From positions 10,976,501-11,040,500 of the forward strand of contig OX387200.1 of NCBI GenBank assembly GCA_947561715.1: a stretch of 64,000 nt of DNA, written 5' to 3'. Position 1 is the first letter of the stretch; each line of letters starts with the position of its first letter. Position numbers and translations under genes: made by a program. Below, piece after piece: positions 49,601-61,459 of this stretch. Source of the DNA: Ascidia mentula. Taxonomy: Eukaryota; Chordata; Ascidiacea; Phlebobranchia; Ascidiidae. The notes under the pieces were generated by a model. It made no database searches. It had not been told where the DNA came from and worked only from the letters and a program-made list of their open reading frames with translations.

Positions 49601-50589
49601 AAAGTGAAGACTCGGATTATCCGCTGAAAGAAATCAGTGTTCACAAATCACAATCTTTCCAGTCTATGTAAGTTGCAAAAATGATTTGGAAAGCCTTGCA
49701 AATCGATACAAGCTCGGTGAATAACATCTCGACGTCCCATATCGTAAACTTTCCACTACTTGCCATACTTACTGTTTGGCACAGGAATATTTCTAATAAA
49801 ATCTGTTTTCGGTTAAATGCAGAGAGTACTCGGAGAGTCAAATGATGCTGCCAGAAGCATCAGAACAACTTCGTTTAACGTTTTTTTACTAACCCGTTGT
49901 GATGGCGTGATATGACTAAGTCATTTCATTTTAGCTGCTTTTCACAGTAACATTTAAGCAAAGATCGCATTTTAATCTTTGAAAGGAAATATTTATCTCT
50001 AAAGGACCTATATAGGTATTAAATTGGAGAAATCCTGTTTTCAAGGCCCTCTGCTGTAATGCATCTAGCGACTGTTACGCTTGTTTCCCAGTGACCGTTG
50101 ATGGGCTTTGGCACTTTTTCAGCTACTAAATTTGATGCTATTGCATAGAGAAGAGTTGGAATTTACAAAAAATGTAAATGATCGACTACTTAAACGATTC
50201 AATTTTCCACAAATACAGCCTGAATTTTGCGCTCCGTTAAAATAGCCCAAAACACCCTAAAATTCGCCATGACAACAACACACGCATGTGCGCTCAATGA
50301 ACCGAAAAATTAAGCCCCAAGCATCACTGGTTTGCTGTGTGACGTGTCCTTTCCATTGTGACAACGGTCTACATGGTGGGCATTTCCCGCCACCGAATCT
50401 TATTTTCATAGAAATACCAATATGCGTCCCAAACAACATTTACAAAATTCCTTTTTAGGAAAAAGATAGTTTTGAATAAAATGTAACATTTTTTCCAGGT
50501 TGGATAATGATGAAGAACAAGGCATAGGAACATCTAGCTCAGATACACTTCTGGACAGCTGCCATTTAATAATTCCGCAAGACAAATAG
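46693..50589 (+). CDS. Unidentified plus-strand gene, partial exon model
   Basis: Three exon candidates: 46693-46782 (MFNGRSRRSSVPVLSIATED..., donor GTAAGA), 49566-49667 (phase-2 acceptor, RLAQTLEDCGRESEDSD..., donor GTAAGT) and 50499-50589 (LDNDEEQGIGTSSSDTLL..., stop 50587). The last two join perfectly in phase and end in IIPQDK. The first ends in phase 0 and so cannot join the second directly; at least one exon between them must be missing from my model, or the first belongs elsewhere. The product is Ser-, Arg- and acid-rich with no domain I recognise. Its stop lies only 64 bp from the convergent EXOSC9 stop, and a dead Penelope element lies in the large gap between exons. Confidence 0.4.
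47590..49070 (-). mobile_element. Decayed Penelope-like retroelement (RT and GIY-YIG parts)
   Basis: On the minus strand the order is reverse transcriptase then GIY-YIG endonuclease, as in Penelope elements. RT phrases: NMGFPKIHKPDMP and FIGSPSYML (about 48840-48930), SFDAVSLFTNVP (about 48690-48730), KKLPFLDMDMYRS and SAYRKPTHTNRYLSF (48280-48400). Endonuclease phrases: GVYIGKTGRILKTRVKNH (about 47930-47990). Several frameshifts and stops break the frame. The 3' end has CTGAGGA (rc 47637-47643) and GGAACGTC, a degenerate form of the family's terminal hammerhead motif. The 5' boundary is approximate. Confidence 0.85.
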
Positions 50590-50653
50590 GAAGTTTGCAG
50601 TATACCGAAATAAAAAATAATAAAATGTCACACTTGGTATGACACTAAATAAC
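50590..50653. other. 64-bp convergent 3' junction
   Basis: Between the stop of the unidentified gene and the EXOSC9 stop. AAATAAA-type signals on the plus strand lie in it, so transcripts probably overlap at their 3' ends. Confidence 0.5.
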
Positions 50654-53600
50654 TTATATTTGCTGGAAGAATCCAACATCTTTTGGCTGTAATGTAATTT
50701 TTTCGTCATCTGTATCATTTTCTTCAGTGCTTGAACAAGAGCTAGGAGAATCCGACAACTTCAATGTCTTGAGAAATGGTGAACCTTTTTCCCCCCATGT
50801 ATTTGCCAAGCCTTCACCAAGACTAACACTTTTACTTTCGTGCTTTATTAACCACTTGGGTGGTTCAATGTTCGTTGGGGACATGTCTAAACGTTTTACA
50901 GGATTCTTCAAGCGTGTTTCCTTGATGTCTTCATGAAACTTCTCATTGTGGACTAGGATATTTTTGAAGCAACTGAAAATAGAGTTTTTTTTATTTTGCA
51001 CCACATCCTTGTTCAATGCATGTAAAGCTCACCTCTTGGAAAGTGACATGGAAGACTTTTTTTCACCTGCCAATTTACAAGTTAAGTCCTCCGCTAGTGC
51101 ATCATTAACAAACTCAGATAATTTAATGGCTTTAAGGTATGCCACATTTGTGCTGTGCAGTATCTACAAACAAATAAATATTGGACAGTCATAAACTGGT
51201 ATCTATCTGACAAAGCACAGATCACTGCATTCAGTTGATCACAGTTTAAGAATCTGTTTAGTTAAACAAGTAGCTTAATAAAAAACACTTTTATCTTGTT
51301 AGGGATCATCTTTATATCCCAAATAGAAATGGTTTAACCAACAGTAAATAAACCATGAATCTTGTGTTAAATTTGTGTTCTCATGTAATACACATCTGGT
51401 TAATCACATAATCTGGTTTATTTTTTGTTGAAAAACAATAGGATTAGTTTTGTTGTGATTTTATGTCTTGTTAACTGTCACAGTCATCTTATGATCACTT
51501 GTGGGTGCTTGTATTGCAAAACAGTTTGTACCAAACAAAGTTTCACAAAATCCACAGAAATATATGTGTTGATGGCACTACAACATATTTGCTTTGAGGC
51601 AAACTTTATCACAAAAGAGAGAGAAAGCATCTCTCCTGTCGTAAATTAGCAATACAACAATGTTATTTTAGCTGGAAAAGTGTAAATCAGCACCTCTGTC
51701 ACCAATGTTACTGATAACTGCATAATAAAGCATGGCAAAACGGTTATGCAATAAACCGGATTTGTATGTATTTTTTATTTAACTATAAAAGCACCATTCA
51801 AACCTAAACAAATATTTCCAAAAGAATTGCTGAAATAAAAGTAAGGTAAACATACTTGTTCTTTAGATATGTGAACTTGACCACAAATCTGAATGCAGCA
51901 CACTTCCTTGTGTTTGTTTATAGAAATTATTAATTTTCCATCCATTACCTTTTCTTCTAATCGTGTTGGATCAACTAGCAAAGTACCAGTTTCTGTACAG
52001 AAAATTTATTTTTGTATTTTTTTTTATATACCACAAAACCCAACCCAATAATAAAAGACCACATTGGACATATTCTTTATGTCTCAATTGTTTGATGTTT
52101 CAGATTGAAGTTCAATAAAATTATTGAAAAAATTAATTTTGCCTGCTAAGGGCATCACAAGTTTCTTCAAATACTAATATTGCATAAATTACACAAAGCT
52201 ATACTTGAATTGATAATATAAACAAAAAATAAAACTAGAAACATAAGTAGCACAATGTCCTCTACTATTCTTAAACTACAAAAAAACAATTAAGCAAAAA
52301 AAAGTAGTCACCATTTAGTCCATGAACAATATTTTTTAGACCATTTATATTAAAGCTTACCTTTAAAAAAACCAAGAGTTGTACAAAATGGCATATGGTG
52401 CATCACAAGTGAACGTGGATTCTTTTCCTCCATTTTATGGACCACTACACACTGACATAACAACATGTTACATCAAAATAGAATTTCACGTTCAAAAACA
52501 AAGTTTACAAATAAAAGGAAACTTGTCCAAAAAACTTTTAGTCTGTTACACATGTACACAAATATTGACTTTTTTGGATTTAACCACCTAATTTGAATAT
52601 ATCAGGCCAGTGAGTTTCTCCAATGAAATATGTTCTGTGACCTTGTGCTTCAAAGACATCTAATTTTTTCACAGCAGTTTTAATTAAACCACTTTATGGG
52701 CCTATAGAGTGACCCAACATACTCATGTTGCTGAATAATTTCAGACATTTTGAGTTTTTTTCAGACATTTATATACCATGCAATTTAGCATTAAAATAAG
52801 TAGCATAGACCCTGGGTATATTATAGCTATATGCACCAAGTGCATGTAAGGTTTCCCTGACCACCAAGTTTGGTCAAAATTTGACATGAAATCACTAAAT
52901 ATCATGTTTGCATACATAAACAAGAACAGCAAAATAGCAGTATGGATTTCAAACAGGAGTTTTATTGCCCAGAAATTTTAAGGAAGCAGCTTTTATTTCT
53001 TTTGAAAAAAATGCTTGCTACTGGTAAATATCAGGAGTTTGTTTTCCTGCATTATTTCAAAATTAGGCAATGTGGAAAAATATATATAGTGCCACACTAA
53101 AGAAACAAAACTACAGACAGTGTGCTGCTCTTACCTGTCCTTCTACTGATACTTCCGGCCTTTTAAAATGTTTTAGGCTTGTGATTGCAGCAATACTAGC
53201 ACAGTCTAAAATGTTACCATCACAGCACAAAACATGAAGATAAACATGTACAGCCCAACATCGTTCACCAACTCGAATGCAAAGTTCTTCTAAATCCAAA
53301 CATCTTGAGGAGATCAGTGATCTTTCAAGAACACGTTGGATTTCAATTCCTAATTCACCTGGGTAAAAATAAATAATTTGGACAGTTTTTCAATCAGTAA
53401 CTCGTAACATACACCACATATAACAGGAGAACAAAAATCATAAAATCCAAAAACATGTACATATAGCTTTGCAATATTATGGCTTTTTTTGCACATATAT
53501 GTACATATATATCTTGGATTGTATGATTTTGTTCTCCTTTGGATTTTATGATATATGTATATAGGCATAAGATCCAAGGGGTACAGAGTCCCAGACACCC

Positions 53601-54967
53601 CTTTTTTGACAGTTTTGCTTTAAACTAGTCATTGTTTCCAAAGACAGAGCATTGTCACAGAACACACCATACTGCCATTATTTGTTAATCTAAGGACGAA
53701 AGTTTGACTAAAGAAAAACTGCAGACGCAAATGTACAAAGACACATTAAATCCCTTCTTTAGTTACAAATTTATTCAAGGCCTTTCAAATTACTAGTAAT
53801 AAAACCACAGTACTACCACAAAAACTTGCAACGAGTGTTCCGTAGCACTTCGCAATGTTTATGTGACGATGTGCTCGACCACAATTAACCTTAATATACA
53901 GCACAAAACTGGGGAAGTCTCAAACAAATTTCGACCATCCATTTTAAAAAACCTGGATATTTCTGTTAGGGATGTGCAAAGGCAAACCCAAATCCAAACA
54001 TATTCGCCAAATATCGGCACAATTTTGATATTTGTGTGAACCCGCAAAATGGGCTAGATTCGTGCGCGAATATTTACTGCAGCATAATATGGTTGTGTGA
54101 TACAACAGCTAAGTTTTTGTGCTTTTTCACAGGTAACGGTATCAAACTGCTGCTAATGCTACAGACTGTTGTCGCTGTTTTTTTTTTCAGGACAAATGTA
54201 CAAAACATAATAAATAATGTTTCACTTGGAGCGAAATGTATTATAGTTATGATGGGTGCAACAAAGTATAAGCTAATTTTGTGGGTTTACATAACTAAAA
54301 CAAAGAAGCATATTTGACAATTGGCAAAACAGCTTCAACTTCATATTGCAACGTCAGTCTAAATACATTAATTTGGTACCGTTAGATTAAAGTGTTTGTA
54401 GAATAAAACTCATCATAATTTTTTATCATCCAACTGCCAAAATTAATTTTACAATGTATCCAGGAAAGCTGTCTTTTTTCTGCAAGGTTTTGTCAGGTTG
54501 AATATTTAAGATTAAAAAATGTATGAATAAAGTTTTCTGTTTTTGCATCAATGGAATTTTAATGTTAAAACAATTTAATGGCTTTTATCAATGTAGATCA
54601 TAAATGAACTAAAATGGAACTTTTTGTTTTGAATAGAGCATTTACACATGAATTATCACACATTTTACATATTACCAGGTTTTGTTGGATCAAAGTATGA
54701 TGATGCCATTGTTGACATTTCTATGTGGATATGCACAGAACCTTCATTCGGTCTACTCTCACGAGGTCGTTCCATTTCTGCGGAAACTTGAGCCAAAACT
54801 TTAGTTTCTCCGAGATTTACTGTACAACACCCATAATCCATGCCAAAAGTTATTGTTCCATCTCTTGAATCTGAAATACTCCGGCCATCACACCTTTTAC
54901 TGCATTGCAGTGCAGAAACTACAAATTCATGTTCTAGTTTTGATAAGGTTGTTTCTTTCATGGGCAT
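50654..54967 (-). CDS. EXOSC9: EXOSC9 (Rrp45), RNase PH-like subunit of the exosome
   Basis: Six exons in phase: 54676-54967, 53135-53358, 52361-52451, 51856-51992, 51033-51163 and 50654-50972; 397 aa. EXOSC9 is one of the six RNase PH-like ring subunits of the nuclear and cytoplasmic RNA exosome; the animal ring is structural, not catalytic. Matches in order: MKETTLSKLEHEF, RCDGRSISDSRD, FGMDYGCCTVNLG, EMSTMASSYFDP, CWAVHVYLHVLCCDGNILDC, FKRPEVSVEG, HHMPFCTTLGFF, VDPTRLEEKVMDG, INKHKEVCCIQICG. The C terminus is a Ser/acidic tail (SDSPSSCSSTEENDTDD), as expected of the family. The start is 54967 (MPMKETT) or the next in-frame ATG at 54961, which aligns with the human start. The exon 3 acceptor was set at 52451 to keep the frame. 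Confidence 0.95.
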
Positions 54968-55648
54968 TTTTACATAAGAATTCAGCCTATAAAAATGAAT
55001 AAATTATTATTAAAACCATATTGAAACAGATTAAAGCTTATTTCTAGTAAATCACATAAACACTAATGTACTTGTGTATACTGATATTGACTAGTTTAGA
55101 TTGAAGGCACACTGATCAATTAACATTTTAGTCGCACTGGTCTACCTAAAAACATCTGTTACATGTCACATCACTAACAATGCATGTTTGATGAAAAAAA
55201 CTTAGCAAAATAAGTATGGTATGGTAAACCTGACCTGCTTTGCAAGGTAAACATACTTCAACAAAGAACAAAATTAGCACCAACACATATCTTTACCCCG
55301 CATTTCATGCCTCCGAGAAATGTAACACAACGTGACAGGGCACTGAGAACAGGCTCTTGCATGGGGAACCAATGTTGGAAGGTAAAATTTTCTAAAACCG
55401 CCCAACGCCTAGTCAAAACTAGCTCAAACAAGGAATTTCTGAAACAAGCCCAAAAGCAGCACAATTTTACTCTGACTGAGCTGTGATTTTCGGCAACTGT
55501 TTGTGAATTGTCGCACCAGGTAGCTTTAACTTACCGTTGTTACGTTTTTTTTTACGTTTGGTTCTGACCATGGCGTTAAAAATGCAAGGAGAATAAATAC
55601 ATAGAAATAACGTTACAATATTCGATGAATTTAGGGCATAACATAAAC
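54968..55648. other. EXOSC9 upstream region with a small basic open frame
   Basis: A 34-codon frame on the minus strand at 55467-55571 begins MVRTKRKKKRNN and contains a good donor (GTAAGT) after codon 12. It could be a 5' exon or a leader peptide; joining to EXOSC9 exon 1 does not keep frame. Otherwise nothing was seen. Confidence 0.3.
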
Positions 55649-55762
55649 CATAGAATACTAAAACATGGAATGGAAACTCCGCTGAAAGTGCGCCGTCACG
55701 CATGAGTAACACTTTACGCAAAATGAAAAATGCATTGGGTTAAATGCGATTTTGGCGTTTTT
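55649..55762 (+). repeat. 114-bp inverted repeat, left copy
   Basis: Nearly identical to the reverse complement of 57610-57723; only a mismatch near the inner end was noticed. The pair spans 2.07 kb. Confidence 0.85.
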
Positions 55763-57609
55763 CGGCGGGGAAAAACTCTAAGTTAATGTAACCACAAGAA
55801 TTTATTTAAATGTAATTTAAGTAGTTTCATCCTTAATCTTTTAAAATATGTGGATGATTTTAATTATGACGCGCTATAATGCACTTTTTGACCGTGTGTT
55901 ACAAGTCACCTTACAGACTAAAAAATTGTTAATACGTCTTCGCGTCAACCTCAAAGATGACGTAAGACATGTAATTACGTCATACAAGTGATGACGTAAT
56001 GTTTTAGATTTGCATATCTGCCTAAAAAGCAATCATGGGATTCAGAAACCTAATATATGAACAAAACAGTCTGACTCAGAGGTCACATTTTTGCAGTCAT
56101 TATTGGATATGTATCAAAATGTTTCATAACTCCTCTTTTTGTAAAGACATATGTTGGAGAGATAGTGCAGTACTACATGAAGTAGTTTTTGGCCCAAAAT
56201 GTGAGATTGTAGCCTTTGTAAACCAGATAACATGGGGCCAAATTTTGCTGTTTAATTTTAAAGATTGTATTTACTTGTTTAACCATACTTAAATCTGGCC
56301 GTTTTTCATCTTTTCTGCAAATAATATTAAATAATAAATAAATAGTGGTAACTATCTAAAAAATATTGACATAATCAAATAAATTCTTGTGTCATTTTTT
56401 ATATTCCATTGGTTTTGAGCAATTCATGCCACATATGAGCCCGATGCTCTGTGAATATTAATGAACCTGCTTTTGTTGTACTAGTAATCTATTTTATACA
56501 TTTTTCCCACACATCACTGAGTTTTCTATTTGATTTCATTGTAAATATATGGTTGTATATTGGCATTTTTGTCCGAAAGTTCGACGTTAAGTGTTGATTA
56601 GTCCAATATCCCTGAGAAGAAAACAAATCAAATTTGATGGAAATTATTTTTGTCAAACTATTGCACACATAACAGAAGTATATTTTTTTACCCTTATCAT
56701 AACATTTGGTTGAATGCTCATGACACAGTTGAAAATATGTATGTTTTGTTAAACTAAACATAATTGCCTTTTGTTTCAGCCAAATTGGACCTTTATATAT
56801 TAAAAATAACCTTTTTCACTAGTCATTTTTTTCTTCGCAGATTAGTTTTAAGTAAAACACAACAGAATTTGATTTAGATATGTATTAAAATGCTTCTGAG
56901 AGAAACATGTCATGTTGAAGAAAAAGATGAAAGTTTTCAGAATTTGCTCGTATGCAAACACGTAAAAACAAATTATCGTTGGTTTATATTGGAAGTATTC
57001 CCACTGCCCTTGAGTATTTGCAAGCAATCAACATATATTTTGTCAAGGCTTAACTTTTTCAAACCTATATTATGCACAAAAATGTTGTTTTGTGTTGGAC
57101 TTTACTGGCAACATTTGCACTCAGCAGTATGAACATGGTGTTGGCGAGGTTTTTCCTGATTTTAATAATTTGGGTTATTATAATATCTTCCTCTCCATCT
57201 TCATCAAGATACAGAAATTGTAGAAAAAAGCAGCAATACTATCGTTTGTCATCTGTTTGTCAAATGCCCTGTTTTTGCAAAATAAATATTCCCAAACAAC
57301 CGCATTACTGTGTGCAGAGATACTGTCCTAGAAAAAACATAATAAGCAAGTAGTTGATTTTACATAACAAGCATAGTGGTTGATAATATTACTCGATTTT
57401 GCCTTCCACTGCCTGCAAACAGCAAAAGCGCGCAATTATTTGTTGATATTTTGACCCAAAAGGCAGTAGACAGCAAATCGCCGTAAAAAATGATGCGACA
57501 CGATTTATTCAAAATCGTCCACATATTTCAAAAGACGAGGGACCAAACTTCTTGTTTTTTTAAAAAAGTTTTAAATTTTGTTCTATTTAATGGGTTTTTA
57601 AGCCCCTTA
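55763..57609. other. 1.85 kb between the two inverted repeats
   Basis: AT-rich with only short open frames (up to about 90 codons) that lack motifs. No transposase was recognised, so the repeats may bound a non-autonomous element or arise from a local inverted duplication. Confidence 0.45.
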
Positions 57610-57723
57610 AAAAACACCAAAATCGCATTTAACCCAATGCATTTTTCATTTCGCGTAAAGTGTTACTCATGCGTGACGGCGCACTTTCAGCGGAGTTTCC
57701 ATTCCATGTTTTAGTATTCTATG
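57610..57723 (-). repeat. 114-bp inverted repeat, right copy
   Basis: Reverse complement of 55649-55762. Confidence 0.85.
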
Positions 57724-59826
57724 CATAAACCAACAACTTTAAAAAGCCGCAAACAATAAAAACATGCCATTTTACAACGACAAAATCTCGTATTCCGTAG
57801 TTTCGTCTTACACGTGCGTAAAGCGATCAAACATGGAAGCTGTAAGCACATAATTATTGAAACAAATTTTACCACACCACAAAAAACCTCTTGCATGCAT
57901 TATTTCCTCAAGCAATACTTAGTTCATTGGATTGCTATTTTTTTAATTTGTTTGCAAAAATAACATTTCCTCCGCACCATTGCTGCTTTGCAAAAACGGA
58001 CTCCAGTTGCATTGTTCAAGTTTCTGTCGCAAACGAATTAGTACTCCCTGCGCCGTACGATTGTTTCGTTTGACGGGAAATAAACGCATTGGTTTACTCT
58101 TGGTATGAGACATTAGTGCCAAAATGCGTGATTACATGGGTTGAAAGTGTCATTGGCCCACAATTTGATGGAGGAAAGGATTAAATGTCAAACCTTATAA
58201 ACGAACAAAAAGTATACGCAACAAAAAAATGTGGTGGCGTTGATGTAAGAAATGATTTTTTCATATTATTTCCAAATAAACTGGAAATACTTACATATTT
58301 TGTTCAGGAACATTTACATCCGGATCCTGATTTGCAGAGAGAACCTTATCGTTGTGCATGCGTATCATTCACTATAGCTTAGTGCAGAGCTATACTACAA
58401 ATAATAGCTAGCCTATAACCACAGAATACTGCCTGCTGCATTACAAATGAAATTTTATTAACGCAGGAGGATCAGCTAAATTATATTCGCTGATCAGACA
58501 CAAAACCCATATTGCATCAAAATATCCAAATGTCGTGAAGAACAATTTCAATCTTTCGAGAACCGGCGCGATGAAATTTGTCGATTTGCTTTGTCTATTA
58601 GAGCCAGAATGTTACAGAGAATATTGTTTAACTAACTTCAACAGCATGACGGGGGTCGCACGTTCCTGAAAAATAATTGGTGGACTGAAAAATATTTGGT
58701 ACAGATCCTACACAGCTCTCAAAGACATGGTGGCATTTGGTTTCCACTGCATACACAGAAATATCGTTTTTTTTTGCGTACCAAAAATGTCATTCACGCT
58801 CATCAGTACCATGTTTGCCATCCGCACAACATATTTTCATATTCGCTGTAGTGCGGATAGTTCCACAGGTAGGGTGTATACAGGGCGACTTCCATCTCTG
58901 CGTGAATGCTTGCCTCCACATGTGACAATAAACGGTAATTGTAGTCAGTTTTGCAACGCGACAATCGCGCAGTACTTTACCTTAACCTAGTTGATAAACA
59001 ATGGTAAATTTGTTATAATTTCGGCTGTTGTTTGTTGCTAAAATTATTCAAGTGCGAAAACAACAAGTGGTATATTTGTGACCACTAGGAGGCGATGGTG
59101 GAACAAAGAGGTATGTCTGTTCTTGTTCATTGGGTTGCTAAGCTACGCTAAACGCATTTCTCAAACTTCGTATTATTTAGAATTTCTGTACTGTTGACAT
59201 TTTATCAGGAATCACAATCTTTTATTGTTCTTTTTGTAAAATAATCTGGCTAGCCTCTAACATTCTAGCTTATCCAGGAAAGAAAGTTTGTTTTAAACAT
59301 CAAAAATTTCGAAAAATACATTTTTACTGCACCTGGGCACCACACAAAGTTTGTGCATCATGCTCCAAAGTTACATTCGCCTAACACGTCGAAAATAAAA
59401 CCATTTGCACAAAAACCACAAGTCGCAGTGAATCCAAGGATTTTTTTCTAAAGAGAAAAAAAAATGTTGTAGTGTTGTGTGTGTATTTGCGACCTTGCTT
59501 AGCGCTATTTGCGTCAGGCTCTTAGCTGCGCCACCTCAGTAAGGGGTTTTCTATAAGCAGACAAATGTTAGGCTAGGTTCCACAATTCACCAATAATTAC
59601 CGTCAACACGTATGCCAAAAAAAATCAACTAATGTTTTGGTGACAAGATTTACGTCAAACTAAGACTACATTTTTAATAAAAAATACAATATAGGGCAAT
59701 AATATGATAACATAACCACAAAGGATATGCGTATTACTTGTGTACACAAAAATTAACAAAACATGCTTTGTAGCAGTTCGGCTTCAAAAACGTATGTTGA
59801 AAAAATGTTTCAGTTACAGTACCGGA
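57724..59826. other. Gene-free interval
   Basis: Short frames only (for example 58727-58990) without recognisable domains or splice partners. Confidence 0.5.
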
Positions 59827-60600
59827 TCAAGTAGTCCATCGAGACGAAAATTCCATGTCCATATCCGAGTAGTATTTTGGGAAATATTCAAGTCCATAAT
59901 CCACAACATTGTTCTCCATAAGTTGTAAAAACCTTAAAATATCCTCAGGAAATCCGAACAAGAAGACGATGAAATGTCCACCAAGTTGAAAAAAGAGAGA
60001 TGTGTTAATTGTCGTCGTCAGCCAGAAATGCCACAATAAAGCGAACGAAGGGAAAAAAGGAATGTGTTGTTGAATTCCGTGCTTCAAAAGATCCAAACAA
60101 AGTAAGAACCAAACAGTAGCTCTGTCTTTAAGAAGATTGATAAGAATGGACGCTGTTTATCACCGTACGTTTCAAAACGATTTTGCAAAGAGTTTATCGG
60201 CTCAAGAGTTATCGCCGTCTTCAAGATAATAGTTGTTGCAAGAGGTATAATTATTGCCTCGGTTGTTGAATTCGTGAGATTTGTCTTCAATAGATAAGGA
60301 ACGTAGGAACATAACTCACGGTTTTGTACATCTTTAATATGAACAAGATAGCCAATACAATGCTGGAAAACTTCATGCAAACGTTTCGAAGAACACAATC
60401 GAAACGTTTGCATGAAGTTTTCCAGCATTGTATTGGCTATCTTGTTCATATTAAAGATAAGGAACGATTTTGTACTCACGGTTTTTGATACCTCCAGTTG
60501 TTGAAATAACAAGATCACGTCGAAGTGGAACCAATGTTGCGTTTGATGCGTGTTCTTCTATTGACTCCTTAAATCCGACACCAATCAGGAAAACAATTTT
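59827..60600 (-). other. Coding-like stretch of unknown identity, interrupted by a palindrome
   Basis: Three overlapping minus-strand frames read like protein: 60480-60600 (VGFKESIEEHASNATLVPLR, then STTGGIKNREYKIVPYL), 60084-60310 (NRELCSYVPYLLKTNLTNST, SLQNRFETYGDKQRPFLSI) and 59827-60096 (HFIVFLFGFPEDILRFLQ). The first two share the phrase KNRE...VPYL on either side of the palindrome, as if one segment had been duplicated when the palindrome arose. Frames do not join cleanly. I do not recognise a family; it could be a gene fragment or a decayed element. Confidence 0.25.
60330..60458. repeat. Perfect palindrome, 60-bp arms and 9-nt loop
   Basis: 60330-60389 is the exact reverse complement of 60399-60458 (60 of 60 bases), around the loop AGAACACAA. 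It is flanked by imperfect direct repeats (GATAAGGAACG...CTCACGGTTTT) at 60293-60325 and 60456-60485. Confidence 0.95.
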
Positions 60601-61459
60601 TTATTAAGATGGCTGAAACGTACATTAGCAGTCCAAATGAAACCACAAGTAGAAATGGAATGGAATCGTGTGGAATCACCACACAAAGGGTGGATTCACC
60701 TTCACGTCCCCCACCAACCTTTTTCTTCTCTCTACAACACAAGCAAATGCAATTCATATATATAGTGGCACGGGTCAGGCATGTCACGGCGGACCGACAA
60801 GTTACAACAGTTTAAAGACAAGGTTATTGGTTTAGAGTCAGGGCGGTCGTGGTTTAAAGGCCTGTAATTATTATTGTACCACGTTTGGTTTGACCTTTGT
60901 ACGTGGGAACCCGGTCACGAATATAAACAGTTCCAATATTACAATTTTCATATTAATAGACACTGTGTTCGCCACACTAGTCCCCGTTTGCTTTTTGCAA
61001 AACGACCAAAACTTCGACCAGTAAATTATTTTTACTAGAAATGCTTGTGAGTTTTTAATAACATTCGGTGTCCATTGCACAATCGATCACGTTTGTCAAA
61101 AACATGATTTTATCAGGGGTTTCCCCAGCTTTGTGCTTCGTAATCATTTTTAAAGCGTATGGTCAGCAACTTTCGAGAAGGTTAAATGAAATGTGTTTTT
61201 ATGTATAATTGTGTAAGTGTTCAGGAATTCCATAAAATTTGCTATACCAAACTATAAAAAATGTCAAAATTTAACAGCAAATAACAAATCAAATTTGTCA
61301 TTATGTACGGAAACAATTTTTCAACTTGCAACATATCTGTAGGTAACAACTATTTTTATTAAATTCATAGAGGTTATTGTTAAATATATATCAAGCATAA
61401 GTTAGGACGTTTGTTTATTTTCAGTGTTTCCAGCGTGAAATAAACTTTTCAGTGTTAGG
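60601..61459. other. RETSAT upstream region
   Basis: No exon recognised; it presumably includes the RETSAT promoter. Confidence 0.5.

Noticed and set aside
55467-55571. 34-codon basic open frame MVRTKRKKKRNN... as a real gene
   Set aside because: Too short and without homology; kept only as a remark in the flanking region.
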